Origin: DAMBHY01 sp032068765
GTDB lineage: Bacteria; Bacteroidota; Bacteroidia; Bacteroidales; Dysgonomonadaceae
DNA: 64,000 nucleotides
Assembly: GCA_032068765.1 (NCBI GenBank)
Contig: DAMBHY010000005.1
Location: 62,001 to 126,000 of the forward strand
Direction: 5' to 3'
In this document: piece by piece, positions 25,779 through 34,452 of the stretch
Layout of the letters: every line of letters starts with the position of its first letter
How positions within the stretch are numbered: the stretch's first letter is position 1
The notes under the pieces: model-generated
The model's database searches: none
Told to the model about the DNA's origin: nothing
Seen by the model: only the letters and a program-made list of their open reading frames with translations
Made by a program: the position numbers and the translations under genes

Positions 25779-25861
25779 GGGCAGTTACCAGAGTGGCCAA
25801 ATGGGGCTGACTGTAACTCAGCTGGCTTTCGCCTTCGGTGGTTCGAATCCATCACTGCCCA
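25779..25861 (+). tRNA. tRNA-Tyr(GTA)
   Basis: 83 nt class II tRNA. Acceptor GGGCAGT pairs with ACTGCCC, discriminator A. The anticodon GTA lies in CTGACTGTAACTCAG; a long variable arm GCTGGCTTTCGCCTTC is present; the T arm is GGTGGTTCGAATCCATC. Confidence 0.94.
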
Positions 25862-25894
25862 CTTTTTTTATATTTGCTTATTGGCAAATAAACT

Positions 25895-25967
25895 GCGGAA
25901 GTAGCTCAGTTGATAGAGCATTAGCCTTCCAAGCTGAGGGTCGCGGGTTTGAGCCCCGTCTTCCGCT
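25895..25967 (+). tRNA. tRNA-Gly(TCC)
   Basis: 73 nt. Acceptor GCGGAAG pairs with CTTCCGC and the anticodon loop CTTCCAA gives TCC. Its acceptor and T-arm sequences are close to the tRNA-Gly(GCC) at 23700. A 7-bp hairpin, TATTTGC with GCAAATA (25871-25890), precedes it. Confidence 0.94.
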
Positions 25968-25971
25968 CTTT

Positions 25972-26043
<72 letters not shown>

Positions 26044-26166
26044 CTAGTTTTTTCGAAATTTAAATAAGAAAGATCAAGAGATTCTTGTATCTGTCTTATT
26101 TATTATATCAAGTTTAAAACTTAACATAAAAGATAACAACATTTTAATTTAACTAAAAGAATATTT

Positions 26167-27354
26167 ATGGCTAAAGAACATTTTGACCGATCAAAACCGC
26201 ACGTTAACATCGGTACAATTGGTCACGTTGACCACGGTAAAACTACTTTGACTGCTGCTATTACAACAGTATTGGCAAAAAAAGGTCTTTCTGAATTACG
26301 TTCATTCGATTCTATTGACAACGCTCCAGAAGAAAAAGAAAGAGGTATTACTATCAATACTTCGCACGTTGAATATCAAACAGCTAACCGCCACTATGCT
26401 CACGTAGACTGTCCGGGTCACGCCGACTATGTCAAAAACATGGTAACTGGTGCTGCTCAAATGGACGGTGCTATCATTGTAGTTGCTGCAACTGATGGTC
26501 CTATGCCTCAAACTCGCGAACACATCTTGTTAGCTCGTCAGGTAAATGTTCCTCGTTTGGTTGTTTTTATGAACAAAGTTGACTTGGTTGATGATGCAGA
26601 AATGTTGGAATTGGTAGAAATGGAAATGCGTGAATTGCTTTCGTTCTATGACTTCGACGGTGATAATACTCCTATCATTCAAGGTTCTGCTCTTGGTGGA
26701 TTGAACGGCGATGCAAAATGGGAAGACAAAATCATGGAACTTATGGATGCAGTTGATAATTGGATCCAACTACCTCCACGTGATGTTGACAAACCATTCT
26801 TGATGCCTATTGAGGACGTTTTCTCAATCACAGGTCGCGGTACAGTTGCTACAGGACGTATCGAAACTGGTGTAATCAACACTGGCGAAGAAGTTCAAAT
26901 CATCGGTCTTGGTGCTGAAGGTAAAAAATCAGTTGTAACTGGAGTAGAAATGTTCCGCAAAATCCTCGACAGAGGTGAAGCTGGTGATAACGTAGGTTTG
27001 TTACTTCGTGGTATTGACAAAGACGAAATCAAACGTGGTATGGTTATCGCTAAACCAGGTTCTGTAAAACCTCACGATCACTTCAAGGCATCTGTTTATA
27101 TCTTGAAAAAAGAAGAAGGTGGACGTCACACTCCATTCCACAACAAATATCGCCCACAATTCTATATCCGTACATTGGACGTAACTGGTGAAATCACTTT
27201 ACCAGAAGGTGTAGAAATGGTAATGCCAGGTGACAACTTGGAAATCGAAGTAAAATTGATTTATCCAGTAGCTTGCTCGGAAGGTCTTCGTTTCGCTATC
27301 CGCGAAGGTGGACGTACAGTAGGTTCAGGACAAATCACTGCAGTTCTTGACTAA
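26167..27354 (+). CDS. tuf: translation elongation factor EF-Tu
   Basis: A 395-residue GTPase that delivers aminoacyl-tRNA to the ribosome. The G motifs are GHVDHGKTTL (P-loop), RGITINTSH (switch I Thr), DCPGHADYV and NKVD; the SAL-type G5 is GSALGG. Domains 2 and 3 are complete to VLD. The start is fixed by MAKEHFDRSKPHVNIGTIGH. It follows four tRNA genes after 123 bases and precedes tRNA-Trp and secE, the arrangement usual in many bacteria. Codon use is visibly biased, as expected of a highly expressed gene. Confidence 0.98.
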   Translation: MAKEHFDRSKPHVNIGTIGHVDHGKTTLTAAITTVLAKKGLSELRSFDSIDNAPEEKERGITINTSHVEYQTANRHYAHVDCPGHADYVKNMVTGAAQMDGAIIVVAATDGPMPQTREHILLARQVNVPRLVVFMNKVDLVDDAEMLELVEMEMRELLSFYDFDGDNTPIIQGSALGGLNGDAKWEDKIMELMDAVDNWIQLPPRDVDKPFLMPIEDVFSITGRGTVATGRIETGVINTGEEVQIIGLGAEGKKSVVTGVEMFRKILDRGEAGDNVGLLLRGIDKDEIKRGMVIAKPGSVKPHDHFKASVYILKKEEGGRHTPFHNKYRPQFYIRTLDVTGEITLPEGVEMVMPGDNLEIEVKLIYPVACSEGLRFAIREGGRTVGSGQITAVLD

Positions 27355-27389
27355 TACTAGTTCTTGAAAAAGAAATAGTCCAAATAAAG

Positions 27390-27411
27390 CCCTCCTTCAA
27401 AAGGAGGGTTT
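27390..27411 (+). terminator. GC-rich hairpin between tuf and tRNA-Trp
   Basis: CCCTCCTT (27390-27397) pairs with AAGGAGGG (27401-27408) around a 3-base loop, followed by only three T. It is probably a weak terminator or a processing hairpin, since tRNA-Trp starts 8 bases after its 3' arm. Confidence 0.6.
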
Positions 27412-27415
27412 ACTT

Positions 27416-27488
27416 ACGGGTCTAGCTCAGTTGGTAGAGCACTGGTCTCCAAAACCAGGTGTCGGGAGTTCGAGTCTCTCGACCCGTG
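27416..27488 (+). tRNA. tRNA-Trp(CCA)
   Basis: 73 nt. Acceptor ACGGGTC pairs with GACCCGT, discriminator G (the usual tRNA-Trp identity). The anticodon CCA lies in CTGGTCTCCAAAACCAG. It lies between tuf and secE, as in many bacteria. Confidence 0.96.
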
Positions 27489-27507
27489 CAAAAAATATCC
27501 TATTTAA

Positions 27508-27699
27508 ATGAATAAAATAGTTGCATATATCAAAGATGCTTATAACGAACTCGTTTATAAAGTGTCCTGGCCTACACGTGAGGAACTATCTAGCAGTACA
27601 CTAATTGTAATGGTCGCTTCCCTTATCATTGCATTAGTTGTATTCTTTATGGACTCCGTATTTGAGTGGGTGCTCAAATTTCTCTACGGTATTTTATAA
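27508..27699 (+). CDS. secE: preprotein translocase subunit SecE
   Basis: A 63-residue single-span form of SecE. The amphipathic helix (AYNELVYKVSWPTREEL) ends in the conserved SWPTREEL signature, followed by one membrane helix (TLIVMVASLIIALVVFFMDSVFEW). It clamps SecY in the inner membrane. It begins 20 bases after tRNA-Trp and is followed 17 bases later by nusG. Confidence 0.95.
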   Translation: MNKIVAYIKDAYNELVYKVSWPTREELSSSTLIVMVASLIIALVVFFMDSVFEWVLKFLYGIL

Positions 27700-27716
27700 T
27701 TCTGAATTAAAAGGAA

Positions 27717-28259
27717 ATGGCTGAAATTGGAAAAAAATGGTACGTACTGCGTGCCGTTAATGGAAAAGAATCAAAAGTCAAAGAGTACCTTGAATCAGAA
27801 ATGGCGAAATCCGATTTGGGAAAATATATCTCCCAAGTACTCATCCCAACAGAAAAGACTTATACAGTGCGCAATGGTAAAAAAGTGCTTAAAGAACGTG
27901 CTTATTTGCCAGGTTATGTACTTATTGAGGCTGAACTGACTGGAGATGTAATTCATGAACTTAAGAACATCAATTTTGTAGCAGGTTTTTTACCCAATAC
28001 ACAAGATCCACAACCACTTCGCGAATCAGAAATGAGACGCATTCTTGGAACAATGGATGAGTTGGAAGAAGCCAACGAAGAAATGGATGTGAAATACTAT
28101 GTTGGCGAAAATGTGAAAGTTATAAATGGACCTTTCTCAAGTTTCTCAGGCGAAGTAGAAGAAGTGAATGAAGACAGAAAAAAACTCAAAGTAATGGTTA
28201 AGATTTTCGGAAGAAAACAACTTCTGGAATTAGGATATATGCAGGTAGAAAAAGAATAA
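27717..28259 (+). CDS. nusG: transcription termination/antitermination factor NusG
   Basis: A 180-residue protein. The NGN domain spans residues 1-115 (KWYVLRAVNGKESKVKEYLE, then AYLPGYVLIEAEL and FLPNTQDPQPL) and a KOW domain follows (VKVINGPFSSFSGEVEEVN). It binds elongating RNA polymerase, whose beta and beta' subunits are encoded downstream in the same cluster. Order and spacing (secE 17 bases before, rplK 79 bases after) are standard. Confidence 0.96.
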   Translation: MAEIGKKWYVLRAVNGKESKVKEYLESEMAKSDLGKYISQVLIPTEKTYTVRNGKKVLKERAYLPGYVLIEAELTGDVIHELKNINFVAGFLPNTQDPQPLRESEMRRILGTMDELEEANEEMDVKYYVGENVKVINGPFSSFSGEVEEVNEDRKKLKVMVKIFGRKQLLELGYMQVEKE

Positions 28260-28338
28260 GACATCAGATTTGGTTACGCATATTCTGTGTAAATTCTTAA
28301 AATGTTTCGAAAACCGTAATTAATTAAATCAAAAAGAA

Positions 28339-28785
28339 ATGGCAAAAGAAGTTGCTGGACAACTAAAATTACAAATCAAAGGAGGCGCTGCAAATCCATC
28401 TCCCCCAGTAGGACCTGCACTTGGTTCAAAAGGGATAAACATTATGGAATTTTGCAAGCAATTCAATGCCAGAACTCAAGACAAAGCAGGTAAGGTATTA
28501 CCAGTAGTAATTACTTACTATGCAGATAAGTCTTTTGATTTTGTTGTTAAAAACCCACCGGTTGCGATTCAACTTTTAGAAGCTTCAAAGAAGAAAAGTG
28601 GTTCAGCGGAGCCGAACCGTAAAAAGGTAGCTCAACTTACTTGGGATCAGGTAAAAACAATTGCTGAAGACAAAATGACTGATTTGAACTGCTTTACACT
28701 TGAATCTGCAATGCGTATGGTTGCCGGAACGGCTCGCAGTATGGGTATCACAGTTAAAGGGGAATTCCCACATGATGTACAATAA
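28339..28785 (+). CDS. rplK: 50S ribosomal protein uL11
   Basis: A 148-residue protein, standard length. The N-terminal domain has LQIKGGAANPSPPVGPALGS and FCKQFNARTQ; the C-terminal rRNA-binding domain has NCFTLESAMRMVAGTARSMG. It forms the base of the stalk where GTPase factors are stimulated. The first of four ribosomal-protein genes in a row; uL1 follows after 18 bases. Confidence 0.97.
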   Translation: MAKEVAGQLKLQIKGGAANPSPPVGPALGSKGINIMEFCKQFNARTQDKAGKVLPVVITYYADKSFDFVVKNPPVAIQLLEASKKKSGSAEPNRKKVAQLTWDQVKTIAEDKMTDLNCFTLESAMRMVAGTARSMGITVKGEFPHDVQ

Positions 28786-28803
28786 TTAAACTTCAATTGA
28801 GAC

Positions 28804-29502
28804 ATGGGTAAACTGACAAAAAATCAAAAGTTGGCTTTGAGCAAAATTGAAGAGGGAAAATCCTATTCACTGAAAGAAGCTTCAAGTTTGGTAAAAGAAA
28901 TTACTAATACAAAATTTGACGCATCTGTTGATATTGATGTACGTTTAGGCGTAGATCCAAGAAAAGCCAATCAAATGGTAAGAGGTGTAGTATCTCTTCC
29001 ACACGGAACCGGAAAACAAGTAAGAGTTCTTGTATTATGTTCTCCTGAAGCTGAATCTGCTGCAAAAGAAGCAGGCGCAGACTATGTAGGACTTGATGAA
29101 TATATCGAAAAAATTAAAGGTGGTTGGACCGATATTGATGTAATAATCACTCAACCTCAAATAATGGGAAAATTAGGTGCACTTGGACGTGTTTTAGGTC
29201 CTCGTGGTTTGATGCCTAACCCAAAAAGTGGTACAGTTACTCCTGATGTGGCAAAAGCTGTAAAAGAAGTAAAACAAGGTAAAATCGACTTTAAAGTAGA
29301 CAAAGCAGGTATCATTCATACTTCTGTAGGTAAAGTATCTTTTGACGCAAATCAAATTAGCGAAAATGCGAAAGAGTTTATACAAACTCTTATCAAATTG
29401 AAACCAACTGCAGCAAAAGGAACTTATGTAAAAAGTATTTATCTTTCCAGTACGATGAGTCCGGGAATTAAAATTGACCCTAAAACGGTTGAAGAAATTT
29501 AA
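28804..29502 (+). CDS. rplA: 50S ribosomal protein uL1
   Basis: A 232-residue protein of normal length with the family hallmarks FDASVDIDVRLGVDPRKANQ, GKLGALGRVLGPRGLMPNPK and KAGIIHTSVGK. It forms the mobile L1 stalk at the E site. In other bacteria L1 represses its own rplK-rplA mRNA; I do not see an obvious copy of that operator here. Confidence 0.97.
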   Translation: MGKLTKNQKLALSKIEEGKSYSLKEASSLVKEITNTKFDASVDIDVRLGVDPRKANQMVRGVVSLPHGTGKQVRVLVLCSPEAESAAKEAGADYVGLDEYIEKIKGGWTDIDVIITQPQIMGKLGALGRVLGPRGLMPNPKSGTVTPDVAKAVKEVKQGKIDFKVDKAGIIHTSVGKVSFDANQISENAKEFIQTLIKLKPTAAKGTYVKSIYLSSTMSPGIKIDPKTVEEI

Positions 29503-29516
29503 AAAAGATTACATCT

Positions 29517-30032
29517 ATGAAGAAAGAAGATAAAAACTTAATTATACAACAGATTGCAGAAACAGTACAATCTTACGACAATTTCTATTTAACAGATATT
29601 GCAACTCTTAATGCTGCTAAAACCAGCACCTTAAGAAGAGAATGTGCTAAAGAGGACATTAAGCTCATGGTGGTTAAAAACACCTTGCTTAAGAAAGCAT
29701 TAGAATCATTAGAAGGAAACTTTGAAGAATTGTATCCGGTTTTGAAAGGCAATACAGCTATCATGTTTTCTAACATAGCTAATGCACCTGCTAAACTTAT
29801 CGACAAATATAAAGCAGATAAAGTACCTGCACTAAAAGCAGCATACGTACAAGAAAGCTTTTTTGTCGGAGAACAATTTTTGCCAAGCCTGGTATCAATC
29901 AAGAGCAAAGCAGAAGTTATCGGAGAAATTATTGGATTGCTTCAATCACCTGCGAAGAACGTTATTTCAGCTCTTCAATCAGGAGGAAATACAATTCATG
30001 GCATTTTAAAAACACTCTCCGAAAAAGAATAA
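29517..30032 (+). CDS. rplJ: 50S ribosomal protein uL10
   Basis: A 171-residue protein (YDNFYLTDIATLNAAKTSTL, then LMVVKNTLLKKALESLEG and GNTAIMFSN) that anchors bL12 dimers to the ribosome. It starts 14 bases after rplA, too little room for the long L10 leader used by E. coli, so any autoregulation would work differently here. Confidence 0.95.
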   Translation: MKKEDKNLIIQQIAETVQSYDNFYLTDIATLNAAKTSTLRRECAKEDIKLMVVKNTLLKKALESLEGNFEELYPVLKGNTAIMFSNIANAPAKLIDKYKADKVPALKAAYVQESFFVGEQFLPSLVSIKSKAEVIGEIIGLLQSPAKNVISALQSGGNTIHGILKTLSEKE

Positions 30033-30083
30033 TTCATCTTTACAATTAAACAGAATTAGTAACCAATTTAAACAAATAAAACA

Positions 30084-30461
30084 ATGGCAGACTTAAAAAA
30101 ATTTGCTGAAGAATTAGTTAACTTAACCGTAAAAGAGGTTAATGAACTTGCTGAAATTTTAAAAACTGAATACGGTATCGAACCAGCTGCTGCTGCAGTA
30201 GCTGTTGCTGCTGGTCCTGCTGCAGGTGGCGAAGTCGCAGCTGCAGAAAAAACAGAATTCGATGTAATTCTTAAAAGTGCTGGCGCTGCAAAATTAGCAG
30301 TAGTTAAAGCAGTTAAAGAACTTGCAGGTCTTGGCTTGAAAGAAGCTAAAGATATCGTAGACGCTGCTCCAAGTGAATTGAAAAAAGGTATTTCTAAAGA
30401 CGAAGCGGAAGCTTTGAAAAAAGCCCTTGAAGAAGCTGGAGCAGAAGTTGAACTTAAATAA
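30084..30461 (+). CDS. rplL: 50S ribosomal protein bL12
   Basis: A 125-residue acidic protein: N-terminal dimerisation helices (FAEELVNLTVKEVNELAEIL), an Ala/Gly-rich hinge (EPAAAAVAVAAGPAAGGEVA) and the C-terminal factor-binding domain (FDVILKSAGAAKLAVVKAVK, LGLKEAKDIVD). Multiple copies form the stalk that recruits EF-Tu and EF-G. A hairpin follows before rpoB. Confidence 0.97.
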   Translation: MADLKKFAEELVNLTVKEVNELAEILKTEYGIEPAAAAVAVAAGPAAGGEVAAAEKTEFDVILKSAGAAKLAVVKAVKELAGLGLKEAKDIVDAAPSELKKGISKDEAEALKKALEEAGAEVELK

Positions 30462-30485
30462 TAAAGACCTTCTTTAGGTTTATTC

Positions 30486-30521
30486 GGTTAAGAATCTTCG
30501 CAAGAAGGTTCTTAACCTTTT
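30486..30521 (+). terminator. hairpin attenuator between rplL and rpoB
   Basis: GGTTAAGAA (30486-30494) pairs with TTCTTAACC (30509-30517), followed by TTTTG. Placement matches the partial terminator between rplL and rpoB known in E. coli, which lowers polymerase output relative to stalk protein. The short T tail suits partial termination. Confidence 0.7.
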
Positions 30522-30556
30522 GTGTCATTACAAATTAAGTTCAAAAAATTAATCCA

Positions 30557-33500
30557 ATGTCTTCACAAAACATCAAACAACGCATCAATTTTGCGTCTAT
30601 AAAAAATCCTCTCGAATATCCAGACTTTCTGGAAATTCAGTTGAAGTCGTTTCAAGATTTTCTTCAACTTGACGCTCCTCCCGAAAATAGAAAAAACGAA
30701 GGTTTATATAAAGTTTTCACTGAAAACTTCCCTATAGCAGACACACGTAATAACTTCGTATTAGAGTTTTTAGACTACTATGTGGATCCTCCACGTTACT
30801 CTATAGATGAGTGTATTGATAGAGGTTTGACTTACAGCGTTCCGTTGAAAGCCAAATTATATCTTTATTGTACCGATCCTGATCACGAAGACTTTGCTCC
30901 TGTTATCCAAGACGTTTACTTAGGAACCATCCCTTACATGACCGAAAAAGGTACATTCGTAATAAATGGTGCCGAACGCGTTATTGTATCACAGTTGCAC
31001 AGATCACCAGGTGTATTCTTTGGACAAAGTATGCACGCCAACGGTACAAAATTATATTCTGCCAGAATCATTCCTTTCAAGGGTTCATGGATTGAATTTG
31101 CAACTGACATCAACAATGTCATGTATGCTTATATCGATCGTAAGAAAAAATTGCCGGTGACAACTTTGTTGCGTGCAATTGGCTACGAAAGTGATAAAGA
31201 TATTCTTGAAATTTTCGATCTTGCCGAAGAGGTGAAAGTTTCGAAAACTGGACTTAAAAAAGTCTTGGGCAGAAAATTAGCAGCACGCGTATTGAAATCA
31301 TGGATGGAAGATTTCGTTGATGAAGATACGGGTGAAGTTACTTCTATTGAAAGAAATGAAGTAATCATTGAACGTGAAACCATTCTTGAACAAGAACATA
31401 TAGATGAAATTCTGGCTTCAGATGTTTCCTCAATCTTGCTACATAAAGATACTGGTGCAAATTCTGATTACTCAATAATATATAACACATTGCAAAAAGA
31501 CCCAAGCAACACGGAGATTGATGCAATCAGACACATATATCGTCAAATTCGTAGTGCTGAACCTGCTGATGATTCAAGCGCACGCGAAGTAATCAACAAC
31601 TTGTTTTTCTCTGAAAAACGTTATGATTTAGGCGATGTAGGTCGTTATAAAATAAATAAAAAATTAAATCTTACAACAGACGAATCAATTCGTGTCCTCA
31701 CAAAAGAGGATATGATTGAAATTATCAAGTATCTGATTGAGTTGATAAATTCAAAAGCTATTGTGGACGATATTGACCACTTGAGCAATCGTCGCGTTCG
31801 TACAGTTGGAGAACAATTATACAATCAATTTGGTGTAGGGCTTAACCGTATGGCACGTATCATTCGTGAACGTATGAATGTACGTGATAACGAAGTATTT
31901 ACTCCTATTGACTTGATTAATGCCAAAACCATTTCGTCTGTAATTAATACTTTCTTTGGTACAAATGCATTGTCACAGTTTATGGACCAAACCAATCCAC
32001 TAGCTGAGATTACTCACAAAAGACGTTTGTCAGCTCTTGGCCCTGGTGGTCTGTCACGTGAACGTGCAGGTTTTGAAGTCCGTGACGTACACTATACTCA
32101 CTACGGTCGTCTTTGTCCTATTGAAACTCCTGAAGGTCCAAACATTGGTTTGATTTCTTCACTTTGTGTTTATGCTAAAATCAATGATCTAGGTTTTATC
32201 GAAACTCCCTATCGCAAAGCATCCAATGGTAAGGTTGATTTAAAGGAAATCACTTACTTGGCAGCAGAAGAAGAAGAAGATAAAATCATAGCACAAGGAA
32301 ATGCTCCACTTGATGACGATGGCAATTTTATTTTGAATCGTGTGAAAGCACGTCAGGATGCTGATTTTCCTATCGTTGAACCTAATGAAGTGGAATTAAT
32401 GGATGTTTCTCCTATTCAAATTGCATCAATAGCAGCAGGTTTGATTCCTTTCTTGGAACATGATGATGCTAACCGCGCATTGATGGGATCAAACATGATG
32501 CGCCAGGCAGTACCATTGATGCGTAATGAAGCTCCAATTGTCGGAACAGGTATCGAAGGTAAACTTATTGCAGACTCAAGAACTCAAATTGTTGCTGAAG
32601 CAACAGGTGAGATTGTATATGTAGACGCTTCTACTATCAAAATCAAATACGACAGAACTCAAGAACAAGAGTTTACAAGTTTTGAAGATGCGATAAAAAC
32701 CTACAATTTACCTAAATTCCGTAAGACAAACCAAAATACAACCATTGACTTGCGTCCGACTTGCGTGCCAGGTCAAAAAGTCGTGAAAGGAGATATTCTT
32801 ACAGAAGGTTATGCAACTGAAAATGGCGAATTGGCTTTAGGTCGCAACCTCAAAGTGGCATTCATGCCTTGGAAAGGTTATAACTTTGAAGATGCTATTG
32901 TACTTAACGAACGTATCGTTAGAGAAGATATTTTTACTTCAGTTCACGTTGAAGAGTTTTCTTTAGAAGTACGTGAAACTAAACGTGGCTTGGAAGAATT
33001 AACTTCCGATATACCAAACGTTAGTGAAGACGCTACAAAGGAATTGGATGAAAGAGGTATCATACGTGTAGGTGCAAGAGTAAAACCAGGCGATATCCTG
33101 ATTGGTAAAATCACACCAAAAGGAGAATCGGATCCTTCTCCAGAAGAAAAATTGTTACGTGCAATATTCGGTGACAAAGCCGGTGATGTGAAAGATGCAT
33201 CATTGAAAGCATCGCCATCATTGAAAGGTGTTGTTATTGGCACCAACTTATTCTCAAAAGCTGCTAAAAAGAACAAAAATAAAATCTCCAACAAAGCACT
33301 TCTTCCTAAGTTAGAAGAGGAATATGAAGAAAAAATGGAGGCATTGAGAAGTGTTCTTATTCAAAAATTACTTGTGCTTACTGATGGCAAAACATCTAGT
33401 GGAGTAAAGGATTATACGAATATGGATATCGTGCCAAAAGGCGCAAAATTCTCGGCTAAAGTACTTGCAGATATTGATTTCCAAGCTGTACAATTGAGTA

Positions 33501-34363
33501 AATGGACTTCTGATGAACATGCAAATGATTTGATCAGAACAACAGTCATCAATTATCTTCGCAAATACAAAGAACTCGATGCTGAACTCAAACGTAGACG
33601 CTTTGACCTCACAATTGGAGATGAGCTTCCATCAGGAATCATGCAGATTGCCAAAGTATATGTTGCTAAAAAACGCAAAATACAAGTTGGTGATAAGATG
33701 GCGGGACGACATGGCAACAAAGGTATTGTTTCTAAAATCGTTCGTCAGGAAGATATGCCATTCCTTGCAGATGGAACTCCGGTAGATATCGTTTTGAACC
33801 CTCTTGGTGTGCCTTCACGTATGAACTTGGGACAGATTTTCGAAACTGTACTTGGTTGGGCAGGACTCGAATTGGGAGAACGTTTCGCAACTCCTATTTT
33901 CGATGGAGCTTCTCTAGATGATTTGAACGAGTGGACAGACAAAGCCGGCGTGCCGCGTTATGGTAAATCTTACCTCTACGATGGTGGAACTGGTGAACGT
34001 TTTGACCAACCTGCGACTGTAGGTATTATCTATATGTTGAAACTTGGCCACATGGTTGAAGACAAAATGCACGCTCGTTCGATTGGACCATATTCACTTA
34101 TTACTCAGCAACCACTGGGCGGTAAAGCTCAATTCGGAGGTCAACGTTTCGGAGAAATGGAGGTTTGGGCAATCGAAGCATTCGGTGCGTCTCACATCCT
34201 TCAAGAAATCCTTACCATCAAATCGGATGACGTTATCGGACGTTCAAAAGCTTACGAAGCAATTGTAAAAGGTGAACCAATGCCACAACCAGGAATCCCA
34301 GAATCACTCAACGTATTATTGCATGAGTTGAAAGGATTAGGTTTAAGCATTTCTCTTGACTAA
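30557..34363 (+). CDS. rpoB: RNA polymerase beta subunit
   Basis: A 1268-residue protein, a usual size for Bacteroidetes. It starts MSSQNIKQRINFASIKNPLE. The rifampicin-pocket region reads FFGTNALSQFMDQTNPLAEI and THKRRLSALGPGGL, which keeps the sensitive-type Gln, Asp, His, Arg and Ser positions. Further landmarks are YCRKASNG-like sequence, VAFMPWKGYNFEDAI, the catalytic KMAGRHGNKG and the C-terminal KAQFGGQRFGEMEVWA block. It is co-transcribed with rplL and rpoC, with hairpins on both sides. Confidence 0.98.
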   Translation: MSSQNIKQRINFASIKNPLEYPDFLEIQLKSFQDFLQLDAPPENRKNEGLYKVFTENFPIADTRNNFVLEFLDYYVDPPRYSIDECIDRGLTYSVPLKAKLYLYCTDPDHEDFAPVIQDVYLGTIPYMTEKGTFVINGAERVIVSQLHRSPGVFFGQSMHANGTKLYSARIIPFKGSWIEFATDINNVMYAYIDRKKKLPVTTLLRAIGYESDKDILEIFDLAEEVKVSKTGLKKVLGRKLAARVLKSWMEDFVDEDTGEVTSIERNEVIIERETILEQEHIDEILASDVSSILLHKDTGANSDYSIIYNTLQKDPSNTEIDAIRHIYRQIRSAEPADDSSAREVINNLFFSEKRYDLGDVGRYKINKKLNLTTDESIRVLTKEDMIEIIKYLIELINSKAIVDDIDHLSNRRVRTVGEQLYNQFGVGLNRMARIIRERMNVRDNEVFTPIDLINAKTISSVINTFFGTNALSQFMDQTNPLAEITHKRRLSALGPGGLSRERAGFEVRDVHYTHYGRLCPIETPEGPNIGLISSLCVYAKINDLGFIETPYRKASNGKVDLKEITYLAAEEEEDKIIAQGNAPLDDDGNFILNRVKARQDADFPIVEPNEVELMDVSPIQIASIAAGLIPFLEHDDANRALMGSNMMRQAVPLMRNEAPIVGTGIEGKLIADSRTQIVAEATGEIVYVDASTIKIKYDRTQEQEFTSFEDAIKTYNLPKFRKTNQNTTIDLRPTCVPGQKVVKGDILTEGYATENGELALGRNLKVAFMPWKGYNFEDAIVLNERIVREDIFTSVHVEEFSLEVRETKRGLEELTSDIPNVSEDATKELDERGIIRVGARVKPGDILIGKITPKGESDPSPEEKLLRAIFGDKAGDVKDASLKASPSLKGVVIGTNLFSKAAKKNKNKISNKALLPKLEEEYEEKMEALRSVLIQKLLVLTDGKTSSGVKDYTNMDIVPKGAKFSAKVLADIDFQAVQLSKWTSDEHANDLIRTTVINYLRKYKELDAELKRRRFDLTIGDELPSGIMQIAKVYVAKKRKIQVGDKMAGRHGNKGIVSKIVRQEDMPFLADGTPVDIVLNPLGVPSRMNLGQIFETVLGWAGLELGERFATPIFDGASLDDLNEWTDKAGVPRYGKSYLYDGGTGERFDQPATVGIIYMLKLGHMVEDKMHARSIGPYSLITQQPLGGKAQFGGQRFGEMEVWAIEAFGASHILQEILTIKSDDVIGRSKAYEAIVKGEPMPQPGIPESLNVLLHELKGLGLSISLD

Positions 34364-34377
34364 AATATAATTTGAGA

Positions 34378-34409
34378 ACCGGAGTGGAAAAAATATTTCC
34401 TCTCTGGTA
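34378..34409 (+). promoter_or_regulatory. hairpin in the rpoB-rpoC spacer
   Basis: ACCGGAGTGGAAA (34378-34390) pairs with TTTCCTCTCTGGT (34397-34409): 13 positions with one mismatch and one G-U, and a 6-base loop. Only a few T follow, so it looks more like an RNase processing or stabilising stem than a terminator. Confidence 0.55.
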
Positions 34410-34452
34410 ATCTATTTTTAAATAAAAATATAACTCTTTATCTCATAAAGAT

